From Gnetum montanum (Eukaryota; Streptophyta; Gnetopsida; Gnetales; Gnetaceae): 64,000 nucleotides of DNA. Position numbers and translations under genes: made by a program. The DNA lies in contig MNCI01020785.1 in the NCBI GenBank assembly GCA_015680685.1, positions 67,885-131,884 of the forward strand, read 5' to 3'. The stretch's first letter is position 1, and the number at the start of each line of letters is the position of its first letter. The notes under the pieces are model-generated. The model was not told where the DNA came from. It ran no database searches and saw nothing but the letters and a program-made list of their open reading frames with translations. This document shows, one piece after another, positions 22,410 through 35,733 of the stretch.

Positions 22410-22967
22410 TCATGTGGCTGTTGCATATAGGCACCTTTGTATATTAATGTCTTGTGTGCACCGATTGCATGTAGGCAATGCTAAACTTTGCATAACCCAT
22501 GATTTCTGCACGCAATGGCACCCCATGTCACTGTATGCGATGCATGGAACTTTTTTCTTCTTGATCTTTCCAAAGGTATTTTTCTTGGATATTTCCAAGG
22601 AAAGATCAGGGATTCCTAGGCATGCATCTATAGTACTTAGCCATGCTCTTCCCATTATTATTGGGAAGTCCCCCTTACCATTGTTTACTTGTATCACTAG
22701 GAAATCAGCTGAATACGACCACCCACACACAGTGGTAATAATGTCCTCCACTAGTCCCAAAGGGATAGTGATGGACTGGTCGACGAGCTCTAGTTGAATG
22801 TTACTCTTCCTTAATGGAGGCAAGTTCCAGGCTTTATACATCTCTTGTGATATTAGGTTGACTCTGGAACCCGAGTCCAAAAGAGCCTTACATGGTTCAT
22901 TCCCAGCGACTTGGAGATAGATTAGAGGACTTCCAGGATCAGAGAATTTTCTGGGAAGGTGGCCCAC
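22410..22967 (-). pseudogene. Aspartic protease of element A
   Basis: The 186-codon frame carries ALLDSGSRVNLIS (catalytic Asp about residue 31), a GWSYSADFLVIQ strand, and IIMGRAWL, the equivalent of the ILGRxWL motif of plant retrotransposon proteases. It is open throughout, but continuity with gag and RT is broken on both sides. Homologous remnants lie at 40923-41290 (A2) and about 56870-57290 (B). Confidence 0.8.
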
Positions 22968-23169
22968 CTTAATCTAGTCTGTAACGGCATGTGTTAACAT
23001 AACCATGTGCGTTAAGCTCAATTTTTGGGTTGAAGGAGGTCCCGAAGCCTTACTTGATAGGGAGGTGTTCAGATGTTCTACCGCTTGTGATGGTGAGGGC
23101 TTGGTTGGATTGTTGGTTCTAAAGAAATATTTTTTTGCATAAGGTTGTTAGAACCAACCGTGGGTTGAG

Positions 23170-25537
23170 GATTCACAGCCCTTGTGACATTGGGTTGCTG
23201 CAGGTGAGTGGGGAGTAGCCCTTGCATTGTTGGAGCAGGTGGTAATGGAGCGATCGATGTGAGAGTTGTGGGTGGATTTGGAGGATGGTATGCCTGTGGG
23301 TTGTCTCTCCCAGGAGAAGGAGTCCTATAATACTCCTGAGCTTGGTAGTAATGTTGTGGTGTAATGTGACCAACAGAGTCACGTGGAGAGATTGGCTATT
23401 GCACATAGTAGCCATATGGATTCGATTGTCGGTAAGGGTATTGTTGCCTTGGTGGTGGCATCCCCCATGACTGTGGGTATTGCCACTACTAATGTTGCTT
23501 AATAGGTTGTGGTGGAGTTCCACTTGGATAATACGTTAAAGGTTGGTGGAACTGCCTTGGGTTTCCTTGGGGATAAGGTAACCTTCGGGGTACTTGCCAT
23601 TTGTTAAGTCGTGGGTTGAATGCATACATCCTAGACTCTTGTAAATGTGAGATTATTGGGAAACATCCCTTAGGATGGTCATATTGGCATATCTCACATC
23701 CACTGTCATTATCCATATCAAAATCCACAACCTCTTCGGTGATGGCCATTTTACCCTTACCTTTGTTACGTGCATGGTCCAAGTCCCTCTTTTTCTTTTT
23801 ATCATAGTCACTACCTTGCTCCTTAGACTCCTCTACAATTTTAAGAACGATTTCAAATCTACTATCCAGGGAGTCCCACATTTGGTCTACATTTTTTGAC
23901 ACTTCTATTGTTAATTTTTGAAGCGGCAAGGTTTTCGTGTGCACCAGCTCTTCGAGTGGTGACTCTTCCTCCTTCTCACAGAATCTCACTCCCCTTTTTT
24001 GGAGGGAAGGATGACGGTTGTATTCTTTTGCACTTTCTCGCTTCCGTAGCTCCCCTTCTTCCTTAGCTACTTGCTCCAAAAATATATGGACCCGATGGGA
24101 CCTAAGCTCTGATAATCTCCCTTGGGCATACGTTCCATGGGTTCTCCTCGTTTCATGCCTAAGTCCATCTATGAGATGGCGTAGTTGATCATGCTGCGAG
24201 TAACCATGGCCTGGGTAATGATGTAACAATGCATAGTATTGGCCCATGGTAGCATGCAAGGGTTCATGAGGTTTTTGCTTCCATCCTTGGATTTACTTTC
24301 GTAGGTTGGACACTTGGGAGTACGTTTGATACTTATCATTAAACAGTTCTAGCATCGTACTCCACCTTCAAATGGATTTCGGTTCTAAGGACTGGTACCA
24401 GCTTTCCACTTTTTTCATCAGTGTCCTTGGGAAAAACTTTAATTTTTTCCACTCGTTCTTAATGTTTTGCAAGGCACATGCATTGTGAAATACTTGTAAG
24501 TGGTTTTGAGGATCAGCGTTGTATCCCCTTTCAAATCGTGGGATGTTATTCATGTCTAATCTCTTGATCCTACTATCTTTTTGGTTCCTTGTGGGAATTC
24601 TTCCAGCCTCTGTGATGTCTAACATGCTTTAGGTTGCAAGTAGGGGTTCTTCATGGTCATTTCATTCATAGCGTCTATGATGTCTACGCGGTTCCCTTCT
24701 CTCCCTTCTTCCATGCCATGATTCCTTAGATTGCCCTCGTCTTTGTTCTCAACTCTCTCGTTGAGGTTTCTCACTCTGTTTACCTTTATCCTCACAGTTA
24801 GGTTCCTTATGACTACATCCCGACACTGAAGGAGAGGGTGAATGTGACGATGAAGGGGAAGAAGAAGGAGAACCATCGCCATGATGATGTTTCCTACCTT
24901 CTCTTCGGTGGTCTCGGCCCCGATCATGATTACGATAAGACTGCTTGCCCTTATCATGTGTTTGTGTTCCCTCGTTGAACACTTGGTGTTCATGGGGATC
25001 AGAACCATGGTTGTGAATCGTGGAGCAGAGGTTCTGATACACCACCTCTTGACTATCGTTAGAAGGGGGAACATCGTTTTGTGGAGAACCTATTGAAATA
25101 GGTTCACCACCCTCAATTTCGCTTAAGACGGGTGGAGTGTTATGGGGTCCTTTGCCCCTCAAAGATGTGTGGTAACTCTCCTGTCGCAAGTCTCGTTGAC
25201 ATTGTGCTTCTATGGGATGGTAGTCCCTTGTGTCGTAATCACATGCAATGTACTCTGTGTACAATTGTGACATGCCTATTCGTGCAAGAGCACGAAGGAG
25301 CATGTTGGGGACTGCTCGGTCTGGAGGCAATACTATGTTACCCTCCAAGTCTCTCCAATGTAGTTTTTCATCTTGATGGAGAATAAAGGTAAAGTCGGCT
25401 ATATACTCATCGTGATGAATATATACCACACAAAATTGTTGAGGAACTGGTGGATCTTGGTTACATGTGTTGTGCCGCCGACTGTCTCTAGTGTTGTTCC
25501 TAGGTAGTGAAGTACTTTTATGTGAAGAAGAAGACAT
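23170..25537 (-). pseudogene. Gag of element A
   Basis: The frame opens with MSSSSHKSTSLPR (ATG at 25537); A2 opens similarly at 43875. The first 262 codons end in a His/Ser/Arg-rich region. After frame changes comes the retrotransposon Gag core (24625-24368; HLQVFHNACALQNIKNEWKK, then WYQSLEP), then a Glu/Lys-rich helical part (24259-23489) ending in a knuckle-like CEICQYDHPKGC (about 23702-23660) and a Pro/Gln/Tyr-rich tail. At least three frame breaks make it non-functional. Confidence 0.75.
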
Positions 25538-25665
25538 TTTTGTCTTGTTTGGTGTGCCAATTACCGTTGTCTTATTTTTCTTTTGATCAACCCTAACGGT
25601 TTTTTATAGCTTCCCAATGATATGGATGATTTCCTATGTTCTACGTAGCACACAAACAAATAAGC

Positions 25666-25682
25666 CCCCAGCAACGGCACCA
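25666..25682 (-). other. Primer binding site of element A (tRNA-Asp)
   Basis: The plus strand reads CCCCAGCAACGGCACCA next to the LTR. This equals the 3' end of plant tRNA-Asp (CCCCGGCAACGGCGCCA) with two G-to-A changes, both at CpG sites. Priming from tRNA-Asp is characteristic of Athila. Confidence 0.85.
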
Positions 25683-25683
25683 A

Positions 25684-26496
25684 TGGTGAGTGGCGAGGTA
25701 CCCCTACACTCAACCATACGAATATGAGCGTCTCACATGCGATCCGGTCAAACTCCAAGGACTAAGTGCTTACGTGCCCTAATGGAACACTTAAGGTTAA
25801 TCAATCGCTATCTTCCCAAACTTACTTGTATTGTCACGGTTGTATGGTTAAGCAAGTTTGAGGTATGTGATTTTTATATCTTTTATCTTTTAATGTCTTT
25901 ACGCTAAGAGGGAAAGGGTGAAGAGAACTAAATGACTAAATTTAATTAACTATTCACTAACTAAGTTCTAATTATCCTAGCACCAGTATCCGTTCCCACT
26001 TGCCACATGCATCCTGAACCAGTGTAACGCTGTTGGGATTACCAAACGCTAATCGTTATTGGGTTACTAAGCGCTACACACATGCTCAAAGCGGTCATAC
26101 TGAGTGCACTTAACTAGGAGAGTCAAGGGTTGAGAGAGATTAATTATCTAGTAAAGTAATTAAACATTTAACAATAATTGATTCCTATTTAGCTTAGTCC
26201 ACATGCTGCAAGGTTTATCAGAAAGTTCGTCTTTATTGTCGTACACAAATGTGTGCTTAGGTACAATTTGCTCGAATAAAGATCCGTTCACTTTAAGAAT
26301 CCTACTGCGGGCACATGGAAATTATTCTAACTCTGGAATGGTAAAATTGCTATAGTTTGGCTAAGAGTATAACTCTAGATGACTGAACAAGGGAAAGCCG
26401 CTTCTTATTTATAGATATTGCGGTAGGTTGCGATATCGCGTACGCGATATCGCAGGGGCGAACATGATATTGTGTACGCGATATTGCGTCTCATCA
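25684..26496 (-). repeat. 5' LTR of element A (right)
   Basis: Same 813-bp length as the left LTR. On the minus strand it starts TGATGAGACG, then palindromic GATATC words (26430-26490), then a TATA box TCTATAAATAAGAAG (26415-26401). The TSD TTGGT follows at 26497-26501. Confidence 0.92.
26430..26453. promoter_or_regulatory. 24-bp perfect palindrome in LTR U3
   Basis: Two GCGATATCGC units sit around a GTAC centre and the whole is self-complementary. It lies about 15 bp upstream of the TATA box of the minus-strand LTR, and a second, damaged set follows at 26462-26489. Such a repeated palindromic word could bind a dimeric factor; no matching factor is known to me. Confidence 0.6.
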
Positions 26497-26850
26497 TTGG
26501 TCAATGCATATTCTGCTTACTTTGAATATTCAATAGATAAATTGGATCCTAGAATTTAGGAACAAAGGATGTTGATGGATAGTGCTCATCAAGAATCATA
26601 GTTTACCAATTACTCTACTATGATTAATGAGGATGAATCAACAACATTCTTCATTGAGACTTTAGATTATATTTGGTACAATATTTGATTCTTCCAAGTT
26701 ACCAGTTACTAGAGTTAATTTCTAAAGAAGAAGTTGTGAAGAATCAAGATTAAGCCTTTCCATCCCATACAAGATCATCTGATCATATACCACTTATGGC
26801 AGAATTGCAATTACTTCCATCAATTCATAAGGTTGATCAAGAGTAGGAAG
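26497..26850 (+). pseudogene. CCR4-type deadenylase pseudogene, 3' part
   Basis: After the second TTGGT the frame continues from 16583 as SLV-NAYSAYFEY, then FTNYST and FFIETLDYIWYN (ending about 26684), the equivalents of the CCR4 LVSAYS, FTNYT and GTLDYIFY motifs. One frameshift later comes SSDHIPLMAELQLLP (about 26772-26812) with the SDH triad that completes the EEP active site. In-frame stops occur (near 26552, 26597 and 26688). The relic ends near 26850; I see no poly(A) tail. Confidence 0.75.
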
Positions 26851-27284
26851 TATCTTACATTGAATTTTATTTATGATCTTATTATTTTTATTAGTATTTA
26901 ATTTATATTTTAATTAGATAAGTAAAATATCTAAGGTAATGAAAGTTGAGGATAAAGGATTTGCCTTGCCTTCACTTTAGTAACCAGATACAAGTTTCAT
27001 TTTGTGTGACCTTGGTTAGAACTGGTGATTGGTGGTTAGTAGATCTTTAATTCACTTCTTGACATTATCTTAGGAAATGAGGTAAATAATAATAAAGTAA
27101 TATTTAATACTCATATAAATTCTTCTTACATATATTTTTTTTGCAGAATAAGCAAGAAATAACTTCAAGTTTATAGAAGAAATCAAATTATTGGAGCACA
27201 GAATCATAATAGAAGCATTGGAGCTAGAAAACGACAGTGAATGTGGACTCGTTCGAGGACAAATGAAAACTAAGGAGGGTAGAT
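26851..27284 (+). other. 3' leader and polypurine tract of element E
   Basis: AT-rich sequence with an intron-like segment (a GTAAATAA donor near 27080 and a TTTTTTTTGCAG acceptor near 27147). It ends TTCGAGGACAAATG (27252-27265), then TAAGGAGGGTAGAT (27271-27284), the polypurine tract directly before the LTR. Confidence 0.5.
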
Positions 27285-27844
27285 TGTCATGTCCCCATTC
27301 CCAAATGATGCTATTGCATAACAAAGATGGTGCCTCTTCATAACAAGTGTTATTGTTATCTTAACAAGACCCAAAAGGAAGTTGTAATTAAGACTCAAAA
27401 GGGCAGATGAGTCTCTTGAGGTAACCTCTAGGGGTTTGACTTAAGGCATTTATACCTAGGCTTAGTGGTTGTACTAGCATGGAGTCTTAGAGTCGGTATA
27501 GGCAGGTCATGAGAGTCGGGTGAAGCAAGATAGGAAGTGGACTAGCCATCCCTTTCAACTAGGTTACAAGCCTAAGCATGGTGGTAGTGTTAGATTGCCT
27601 CTAAGGGATATATGCCAAAGGAAGAAAACTCCAAGGAACACTCTCAGAGCATAATCCGAAGACACTATTCAATATCAATAAAGCATTCTTTTCTTTCTCT
27701 TTTTTCATTTTTCCTATTATTTCCTTTATACATAATGTTGAATATCACAGATAACTCGCATTAGGTTTATTTTCTTTATATGCATAATTTCTAATATATT
27801 GTATATTTGATGTTTGCCATGACATTTAGGGATGGGATGTCATA
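27285..27844 (+). repeat. 3' LTR of element E
   Basis: 560 bp from TGTCATGTCCCC to GGGATGTCATA, aligned throughout with 12442-13063 apart from the latter's duplicated block. Followed by GATGC, the partner of GATGT at 12437-12441. Confidence 0.82.
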
Positions 27845-28650
27845 GATGCACTCAACTCATTAGTAGCATTTTGGGTAGAAAAGGTAAGACTAGAGGTAAG
27901 TAATCTAAACTTTGAAATTTTGATAGCTTTACTATGGAATGTTGGAAATGTGGTGGAAGAGGTCGTATGGCCTTAGAATGCTCTAATGTTCATAGATCAT
28001 AAGAGAATGAGTATAGTGAAGAAAGAAGAAGAAGTAACATCTATATAAGTTGGGGTGACAAAAAGGAAACAAGCAATACAATCAAAGATTCATATCTATC
28101 ATATTTAGCCTTGGCAAATCAAGAATTCATTAATGATTCAATCTCTAATGATGAAGTTGAGGAAGATGAGACTTCTTTAGAAGAAAGATATGAGCTACTT
28201 TGTAATGAGGTAATTTCCTTTCAAAGTTTATGTAGAAAAATGAAAAAGGCAATGTACAATAAAGAATTAGAGATAGCTCAACTTAATATGAAGTGCTCAA
28301 ATCTTGAAAAGAACAACTCAAACCTAAGGGCTGAGGTAGAAAAAATAACCCTTTCCCATGAGTAGATTAAGAAGGGTCTTGCAAATTTGAAGCTCATCAA
28401 TGATAGGTTAGCACAATCGAAGGAGACTCTACAAACCATGCTGGGACAAAGTGGAGATCCAAACAATGAAAGACAACTAAGAAGTCATTCCCACTATAAG
28501 ACATCTACAAGCACTTCATCGAATGGGAGGTATACACCCAAGTTTGCTCATGTTGCCGAAATGAGAAATACTATGTGTTTTTATTGTCGTAATTCTGGGC
28601 ATAAGAAATATTATTGTTATTTACAATCAAATAATTATAAATTAATTACA
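27845..28650 (+). pseudogene. Copia gag of element F, 3' part
   Basis: Resumes gag after element E. It shows a zinc knuckle CWKCGGRGRMALEC (about 27933-27974) whose His is Arg, then a Glu/Lys-rich coiled coil (28111-28365) with DEVEEDETSLEERYEL and KELEIAQLNMKCSNLE, then SHSHYKTSTSTSS and a second, intact CCHC knuckle CFYCRNSGHKKYYC (about 28575-28616). Downstream VWMPKVRK near 28690 resembles the region after the second knuckle in Sirevirus-type copia elements. A stop at 28363 and frame slips break it. Confidence 0.7.
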
Positions 28651-31299
<2,649 letters not shown>

Positions 31300-31385
31300 T
31301 GTTTGTGCTTTTATTGTTTATCATATAATGTTATAATGTTATGGTATTATGCTCACCCATGTTCTCAATTTTTGGACATCACTAA

Positions 31386-31398
31386 AAAAGGGGAAGAT
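31386..31398 (+). other. Polypurine tract of element F
   Basis: AAAAGGGGAAGAT directly precedes the TGTTGACC start of the 3' LTR. Confidence 0.75.
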
Positions 31399-32576
31399 TG
31401 TTGACCTTTTGGTATGTTAAAAACTTAGAAAATGTAGAATGTGGAAAATGTGTTTGTATTACCTTGTAGGACTATGAGATCAAGAAAATAGCATAATCAA
31501 GATCTTTAATGTATCAAGACATTAGATCAGGACAAAGAACAAATCCCAAGTCAGAACAAGAGCTACATTGAGATGACAAGAAGAACCAAGACTTCAAAAC
31601 GAGAGCTACGTTGAGATGATAAAATAAGAGCTAAAAAGAAAATATGAGAGCTAGGATTCAAATAGATTCTATGAGTCAAATGAAGATGTTTTGAGGACTA
31701 CCGAGATGCCAAATGACAAAGGAATGCTTTAGAAATCAAAATGATCCAACAAAGTAGAAATATCACAAAAATAATAGATGTCTATCTTGAAGAATAGACA
31801 TCTCATTATAGATGTCTCATGGTAGAAGTCTCCACGTTAAGTAGATGTCTCTCCTGCATTGTGGCTGGTTGTAGTTAGACGTCTCATCCTTGAAGTAGAT
31901 GTCTAAACTAGCTATTTAGTAGCCATTGCACAAATTTTAAGGATGTTTTAAAAACTTAAAGGGTATAAGACTAAATGAAAGTCTTGGGTAAGAACAAGTA
32001 CTATTCATTGAAAGATCTATGCTTGGTTACTCAAAGAAAATTTGCTTTTGTTATTCATTGATTCATCATTTATATGTATTGTATTGTATGTAGTGAGCTT
32101 TAATTGCAAGGACTCTATAAATCAAGTTGCACTCTTTCCTTGATCTTTTTCTTTCTTTCTTTGTAGTCCTATAGGGTCGATGTACTTCTTATGGAAAGGC
32201 ATCTACATTGAGCTTGTTAGGACCTTGCGAGGTTAAGTGGTTTTGCAATGATAAAAGACTATGGTATAGAGCTCACAATCTATAAAGGTTTTGGGATCCT
32301 TTAAATCACATTTTGAGCTTGTTGGGACCTTATGGGGTTGAGTGGTTTTGTAGCGACAAAACACTTTAGAGTAGAGCTCAAATCATGTAAAGGTTGTGTT
32401 GTCATTCAAACCACATTTTTAATGTCACAAAGTCTAGGGGTGTGCATAGATTCTATCCTTTGAGTGTGGATGTATCCAAGCTGGGGAACCATGTAAAAAT
32501 TGTGTCTGTTATTGGTGGCTATAGCAATTTTAATTAGGGAAGTTATTTAATCCTCCTTCTAAGTTCTCAATCCACA
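31399..32576 (+). repeat. 3' LTR of element F
   Basis: 1178 bp, TGTTGACCTTTTGG to CAATCCACA, homologous to 11061-12257 throughout, with the conserved hairpin at 31776-31803 and the duplicated GAGCTTGTT block. Followed by CAAAC. Confidence 0.85.
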
Positions 32577-32581
32577 CAAAC

Positions 32582-32822
32582 TATTGTAGTTCTATTTAAT
32601 TTTATATCCTCATTGTATCATACATAGCTTGCATATTTTTTCTTTGCAAAATGTTTCAAATCATACTACATTCATCATTGATTGTAACTAATTTATCATG
32701 GATTAGAGAGAGAATAAATAACATTACACTTAACAACTAGTCAAGATGTAGCAAGTGATGGTTAATGTTAGGGATAAAAAGGCTAGTTTAGAGAAAAAGA
32801 AAAAAATTTGAAAAAATAGAGT
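32582..32822. other. Unassigned spacer
   Basis: AT-rich DNA between element F and the Penelope-like frame. A Lys-rich frame just before 32817 may be decayed Penelope sequence; nothing else is recognised. Confidence 0.35.
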
Positions 32823-32990
32823 CTTGTTTACAAAGATGTTTATCAACTAGAATTCTTTTGTCGAAAAATATACATTGGAGAAAGTGAAAGAAGAATTCTT
32901 ACTAGACTAAAAGAACATGAAGGAGACATAAAACATAAGAGCATTGAGAAATCCTCATTGGCAAAACATGTTAACAATTACTTAATAAAA
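32823..32990 (+). pseudogene. Penelope-like GIY-YIG domain, first half
   Basis: 56 open codons read VYKDV, then KIYIGESERRILTRLKEH, then SSLAKHV. This is the GIY-YIG nuclease pattern (VYK and YIG strands, catalytic Arg in the RxxxTRLKEH helix), closest to the C-terminal endonuclease of Penelope-like retroelements. Element B interrupts it after 32990 and it resumes in frame at 60158. The upstream RT domain is not present; an in-frame TAG lies at 32817. GIY-YIG Penelope elements are rare in plants and have been reported from conifers. Confidence 0.65.
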
Positions 32991-33854
32991 TGATGAGTAG
33001 TTGGGTATTCCAACACTAAACCATACAAGTCACAAGTGTTCATGTGTGACTAGATCATAATTCATGAATAGACAATGTAAGTATACTAGCAAGTTGATGT
33101 TAAGTTCATGATCATTGTCTTCCCATGTAGAGTTAGTGAAGTGAAAATTGTATGGTTTAACTCTTAGTAAAGTATATGATAAATAGATGTTGAGTGGTTC
33201 TTATTAAGGTTAAGTGTAAACATGGTGAAAATAATTATAATTTCTATTTCTAAGTACAAAAAAAATGTAAAAATATTCTATCTTAAAATGATAAGCATTT
33301 GTTTCTAGTTTTTCTGTACATATCTTAGGTTGATGTAATTGTTATTGGGATTATTGACTAACTTTACTACTAAGAAAATTAAGTAAAGTCACTATTAGAT
33401 TACCAAAAAATTACACTTTACACTCAAAACCATTCATACTTATTTTGCCTTACTAATAGACATTGAAATAGTAAATGACTTAGTAAATGTAAATGACTAA
33501 ATAAAAATAAGCATCATGGAAAAGTAAAAGTGTGCTAAGTGATATGTTCCAATGAAGAAGAACCATCTTGATCTTTATTGCCATTCATGAGTTGTGTTTA
33601 GGAAAAATCCACTTAAATAAAATTCCATACAATTGTAATTCACCATAATGTGGGCATTCACTCTAACTCTAACTTTATGAAAACAAATGACAAGAATTTC
33701 ACTAGTGTTGTCAAAAACTTCTTACTTCAATGTGATGGTGGATTGGTATGTATAGGCATGAGCATGGCCCATTGCATTGTATCTATGATGATGTATGCAA
33801 AGAAACAATATTGTAACTACAATATCATAGACTGACATAATTCACATTTTATCA
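32991..33854 (-). repeat. 3' LTR of element B (left)
   Basis: Ends in the TTTTATCA terminus at 33854, followed by TATCCCCACAAC, whose complement GTTGTGGGGATA is the polypurine tract. The TATA box on the minus strand is CCTATACATACC (about 33762-33751), preceded by CAATATCATAG and CAATATTGTAAC words. Confidence 0.8.
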
Positions 33855-34059
33855 TATCCCCACAACTGATTGAATACTCATCCTTGGGTTAAAACAAAAA
33901 AGAGGATAGAGTTCCTTATAACCTTATGGGGTTATATAGACTTTAGCATTATGAATCATATATAAATGACTGACTCTACTATGAATGTTGCATTGTGGTT
34001 TGAGTGGTATGAAAAAATTATCATGCAATGCATGGTTGATGCATATGATAATAACAAAA

Positions 34060-34970
34060 CAAAATAAACCTAAGATTGATGTAGTTATCTCTATTTTCTA
34101 GATGGTGGTGGCTCCTCCATTAGTTTCTTTCCCTTGTCGTCAAGCTTTTGAAATTGATATTTGTTTAGCAGTGCCTTGAGTTTTTCCTCATTTGATCTAG
34201 GATCATGTACTATTTAGGAACATTTGGCAATGTTAGCTAGAGTTAATACTTTCCAAGAACATGACAGTTGAGAGAACATTTTGTTTGCCTTGACATACCA
34301 TGTTGCAAATTGCATTATTTCTTCTTTAAAGGCTCTGATAACTTTCCTTAATTCCTAATAATATGTCATTCTCCTCACTAGGTTTGCTACTACATCTTTC
34401 TGATCTTGGTAGCTAGCCTTGACTACTTGTAGCTTAGAGTTTACAATGTGCAATTTTTTTTATTATGGAACTTTCATGTTTGTAAATTATTTTTTATACA
34501 TTGAGTAGATTGTAGCCACCTACTACTCTAGTTCTATTCTGGGACTTCCTACTATTAACATGGCCAATTTAGTGTATATGAGATTTACTAAGCCCATGTA
34601 TTCTATTAAATATTCAATCTATAGTTCTTTATTCTTTAATTTGGCTTAATGGACATGGACAAGGATGTCCTAGATGGATTTCCAATTAGTTGTCTGTGTT
34701 GTTATGAAGCTATTTCTAGTTTTGGCTATCTGGATCTCTTTGTCATTGATGTGCTTATTCATATGCACATGGTTTTTGAAGTGATTTTTTAGCCATTCAT
34801 GTTTCCTAGCTTCATTTTGCCATGTGCTAATATCAATTGTTGATTTCTATCACACAGTGTAGACTTCTTCCATTGATAGGGTTTTATTTTTGTGGGCCAA
34901 CTATCTAATGTCATGGTTGACTTTAGAAAATTATTCTCTTAACTAATGAATGCGACTTAACTATTTAATT
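34060..34970 (-). pseudogene. Coiled-coil accessory ORF of element B
   Basis: Read on the minus strand this matches the plus-strand ORF at about 2000-2828 residue by residue over much of its length: the shared blocks are R-x-F-K/E-EE, WYVKANKMFSQLSCSWKV, an LANI motif, EEKLKALLNKYQFQK and MEEPP at the end. Several stops are present. It is rich in Lys, Glu, Asn and Gln and lacks membrane segments. The sequence is cut at about 34970, where A2 begins with a truncated LTR, so both sides of that junction lost bases. Function unknown. Confidence 0.6.
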
Positions 34971-35733
34971 GTGCTTATGCGCCTTCACAGAACAAGGATG
35001 AGTTAGGCAATTGTTGTCTTCCCAAGCTTACTCATATGGCATGATTGTATGGTTAAGTAAACTTGAGGTATATGATTTTTATGATTTTTATGTTTTATGT
35101 CCTAGTGCTAAAAAGGGAGAAATGAAATAATTAAGTAAATAATTTAATTTAACTAATTAGCTAGGTTCTAACTAGTCCTAACACCAGCATCCGTTCCCAC
35201 TCTCCGTACACATCCTGAACCAGTGTAACACTACTGGGATTACCAAACATTGGTCATTATTAGGTTACCAAGTGTTCCACGTATGCTTGAAGTGGTTGTA
35301 CTAAGTGTGCTTACTTGTTGAAAATTAACAAATCAATAAAATAGCCAATTAACTAACGAAAACATTAAATAACTATAAATAACATTAAATGCAATAAATA
35401 AGCTATTCTGAATGTTGCAAGGTTTATCACAAAGTTTTTCTTTATTTCTAGACACAAGGTATGCTTAGGTACATAACGCTCGAATAAAGATCTATTCACT
35501 TTATGATTTCTACTGCAGACACTTAGAAATATTTCTAACTTTGGAAAGGGAAAACTGCAAGAGTACAGGTAAGGGACTATGAAACTAGCTATGAAATCAA
35601 GTGTACTTATCTCTTATTTATAGGCAACGAGACAAGCTCTGATATCACTTTGGCACCTCCAATATTGCGTAGCCGATATCAAGGGTCCAATATCGAGGAT
35701 TTGATATTGGGGATCTAATATCATGACTCATCA
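34971..35733 (-). repeat. 3' LTR of A2, outer end deleted
   Basis: Homology to the right LTR begins at GTGCTTATGCGCCTTCACAG (right: GTGCAGATGCACCTTCACAG, 44093 on), so about 80 bp are missing. It ends GACTCATCA, followed by the TACCCCCATGACTG polypurine-tract complement. GATATC words lie at 35640-35725. Confidence 0.8.

Larger units (their letters stand above)
16584..26496 (-). mobile_element. Element A: Athila-like Ty3/gypsy retrotransposon
   Basis: Two 813-bp LTRs (16584-17396 and 25684-26496) are flanked by perfect TTGGT duplications (16579-16583 and 26497-26501). Minus-strand order is PBS, gag, protease, RT, RNase H, integrase, a roughly 1.9-kb 3' domain, polypurine tract, LTR. The PBS matches tRNA-Asp as in Athila. 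By eye the LTRs differ at about 6% of positions over their first 310 bp, mostly transitions. Numerous stops make it inactive. Confidence 0.92.
12442..27844 (+). mobile_element. Element E: non-autonomous LTR element with captured host sequence
   Basis: LTRs at 12442-13063 and 27285-27844 share ends (TGTCA... and GGGATGTCWTA). Flanks GATGT (12437-12441) and GATGC (27845-27849) fit a 5-bp duplication. A Met-tRNA-like PBS follows the left LTR; the sequence before the right LTR (TTCGAGGACAAATG, then TAAGGAGGGTAGAT) looks like a gypsy 3' leader and polypurine tract. Removing nested element A leaves about 5.5 kb. I find no gag, protease, RT or integrase. The interior instead holds a C-rich low-complexity stretch, a 5S-rRNA-like piece and a CCR4-deadenylase pseudogene in sense orientation. 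It may be a LARD-like element that picked up host RNA, or those pieces may have inserted independently. Confidence 0.7.

Noticed and set aside
24881-25386. Plus-strand ORFs across the gag of element A
   Set aside because: Shadows of the minus-strand gag, which aligns with A2 and B.
27080-27147. Intron in the 3' leader of element E as evidence of a host gene
   Set aside because: The splice-like signals are weak and no coding sequence is recognisable on either side.
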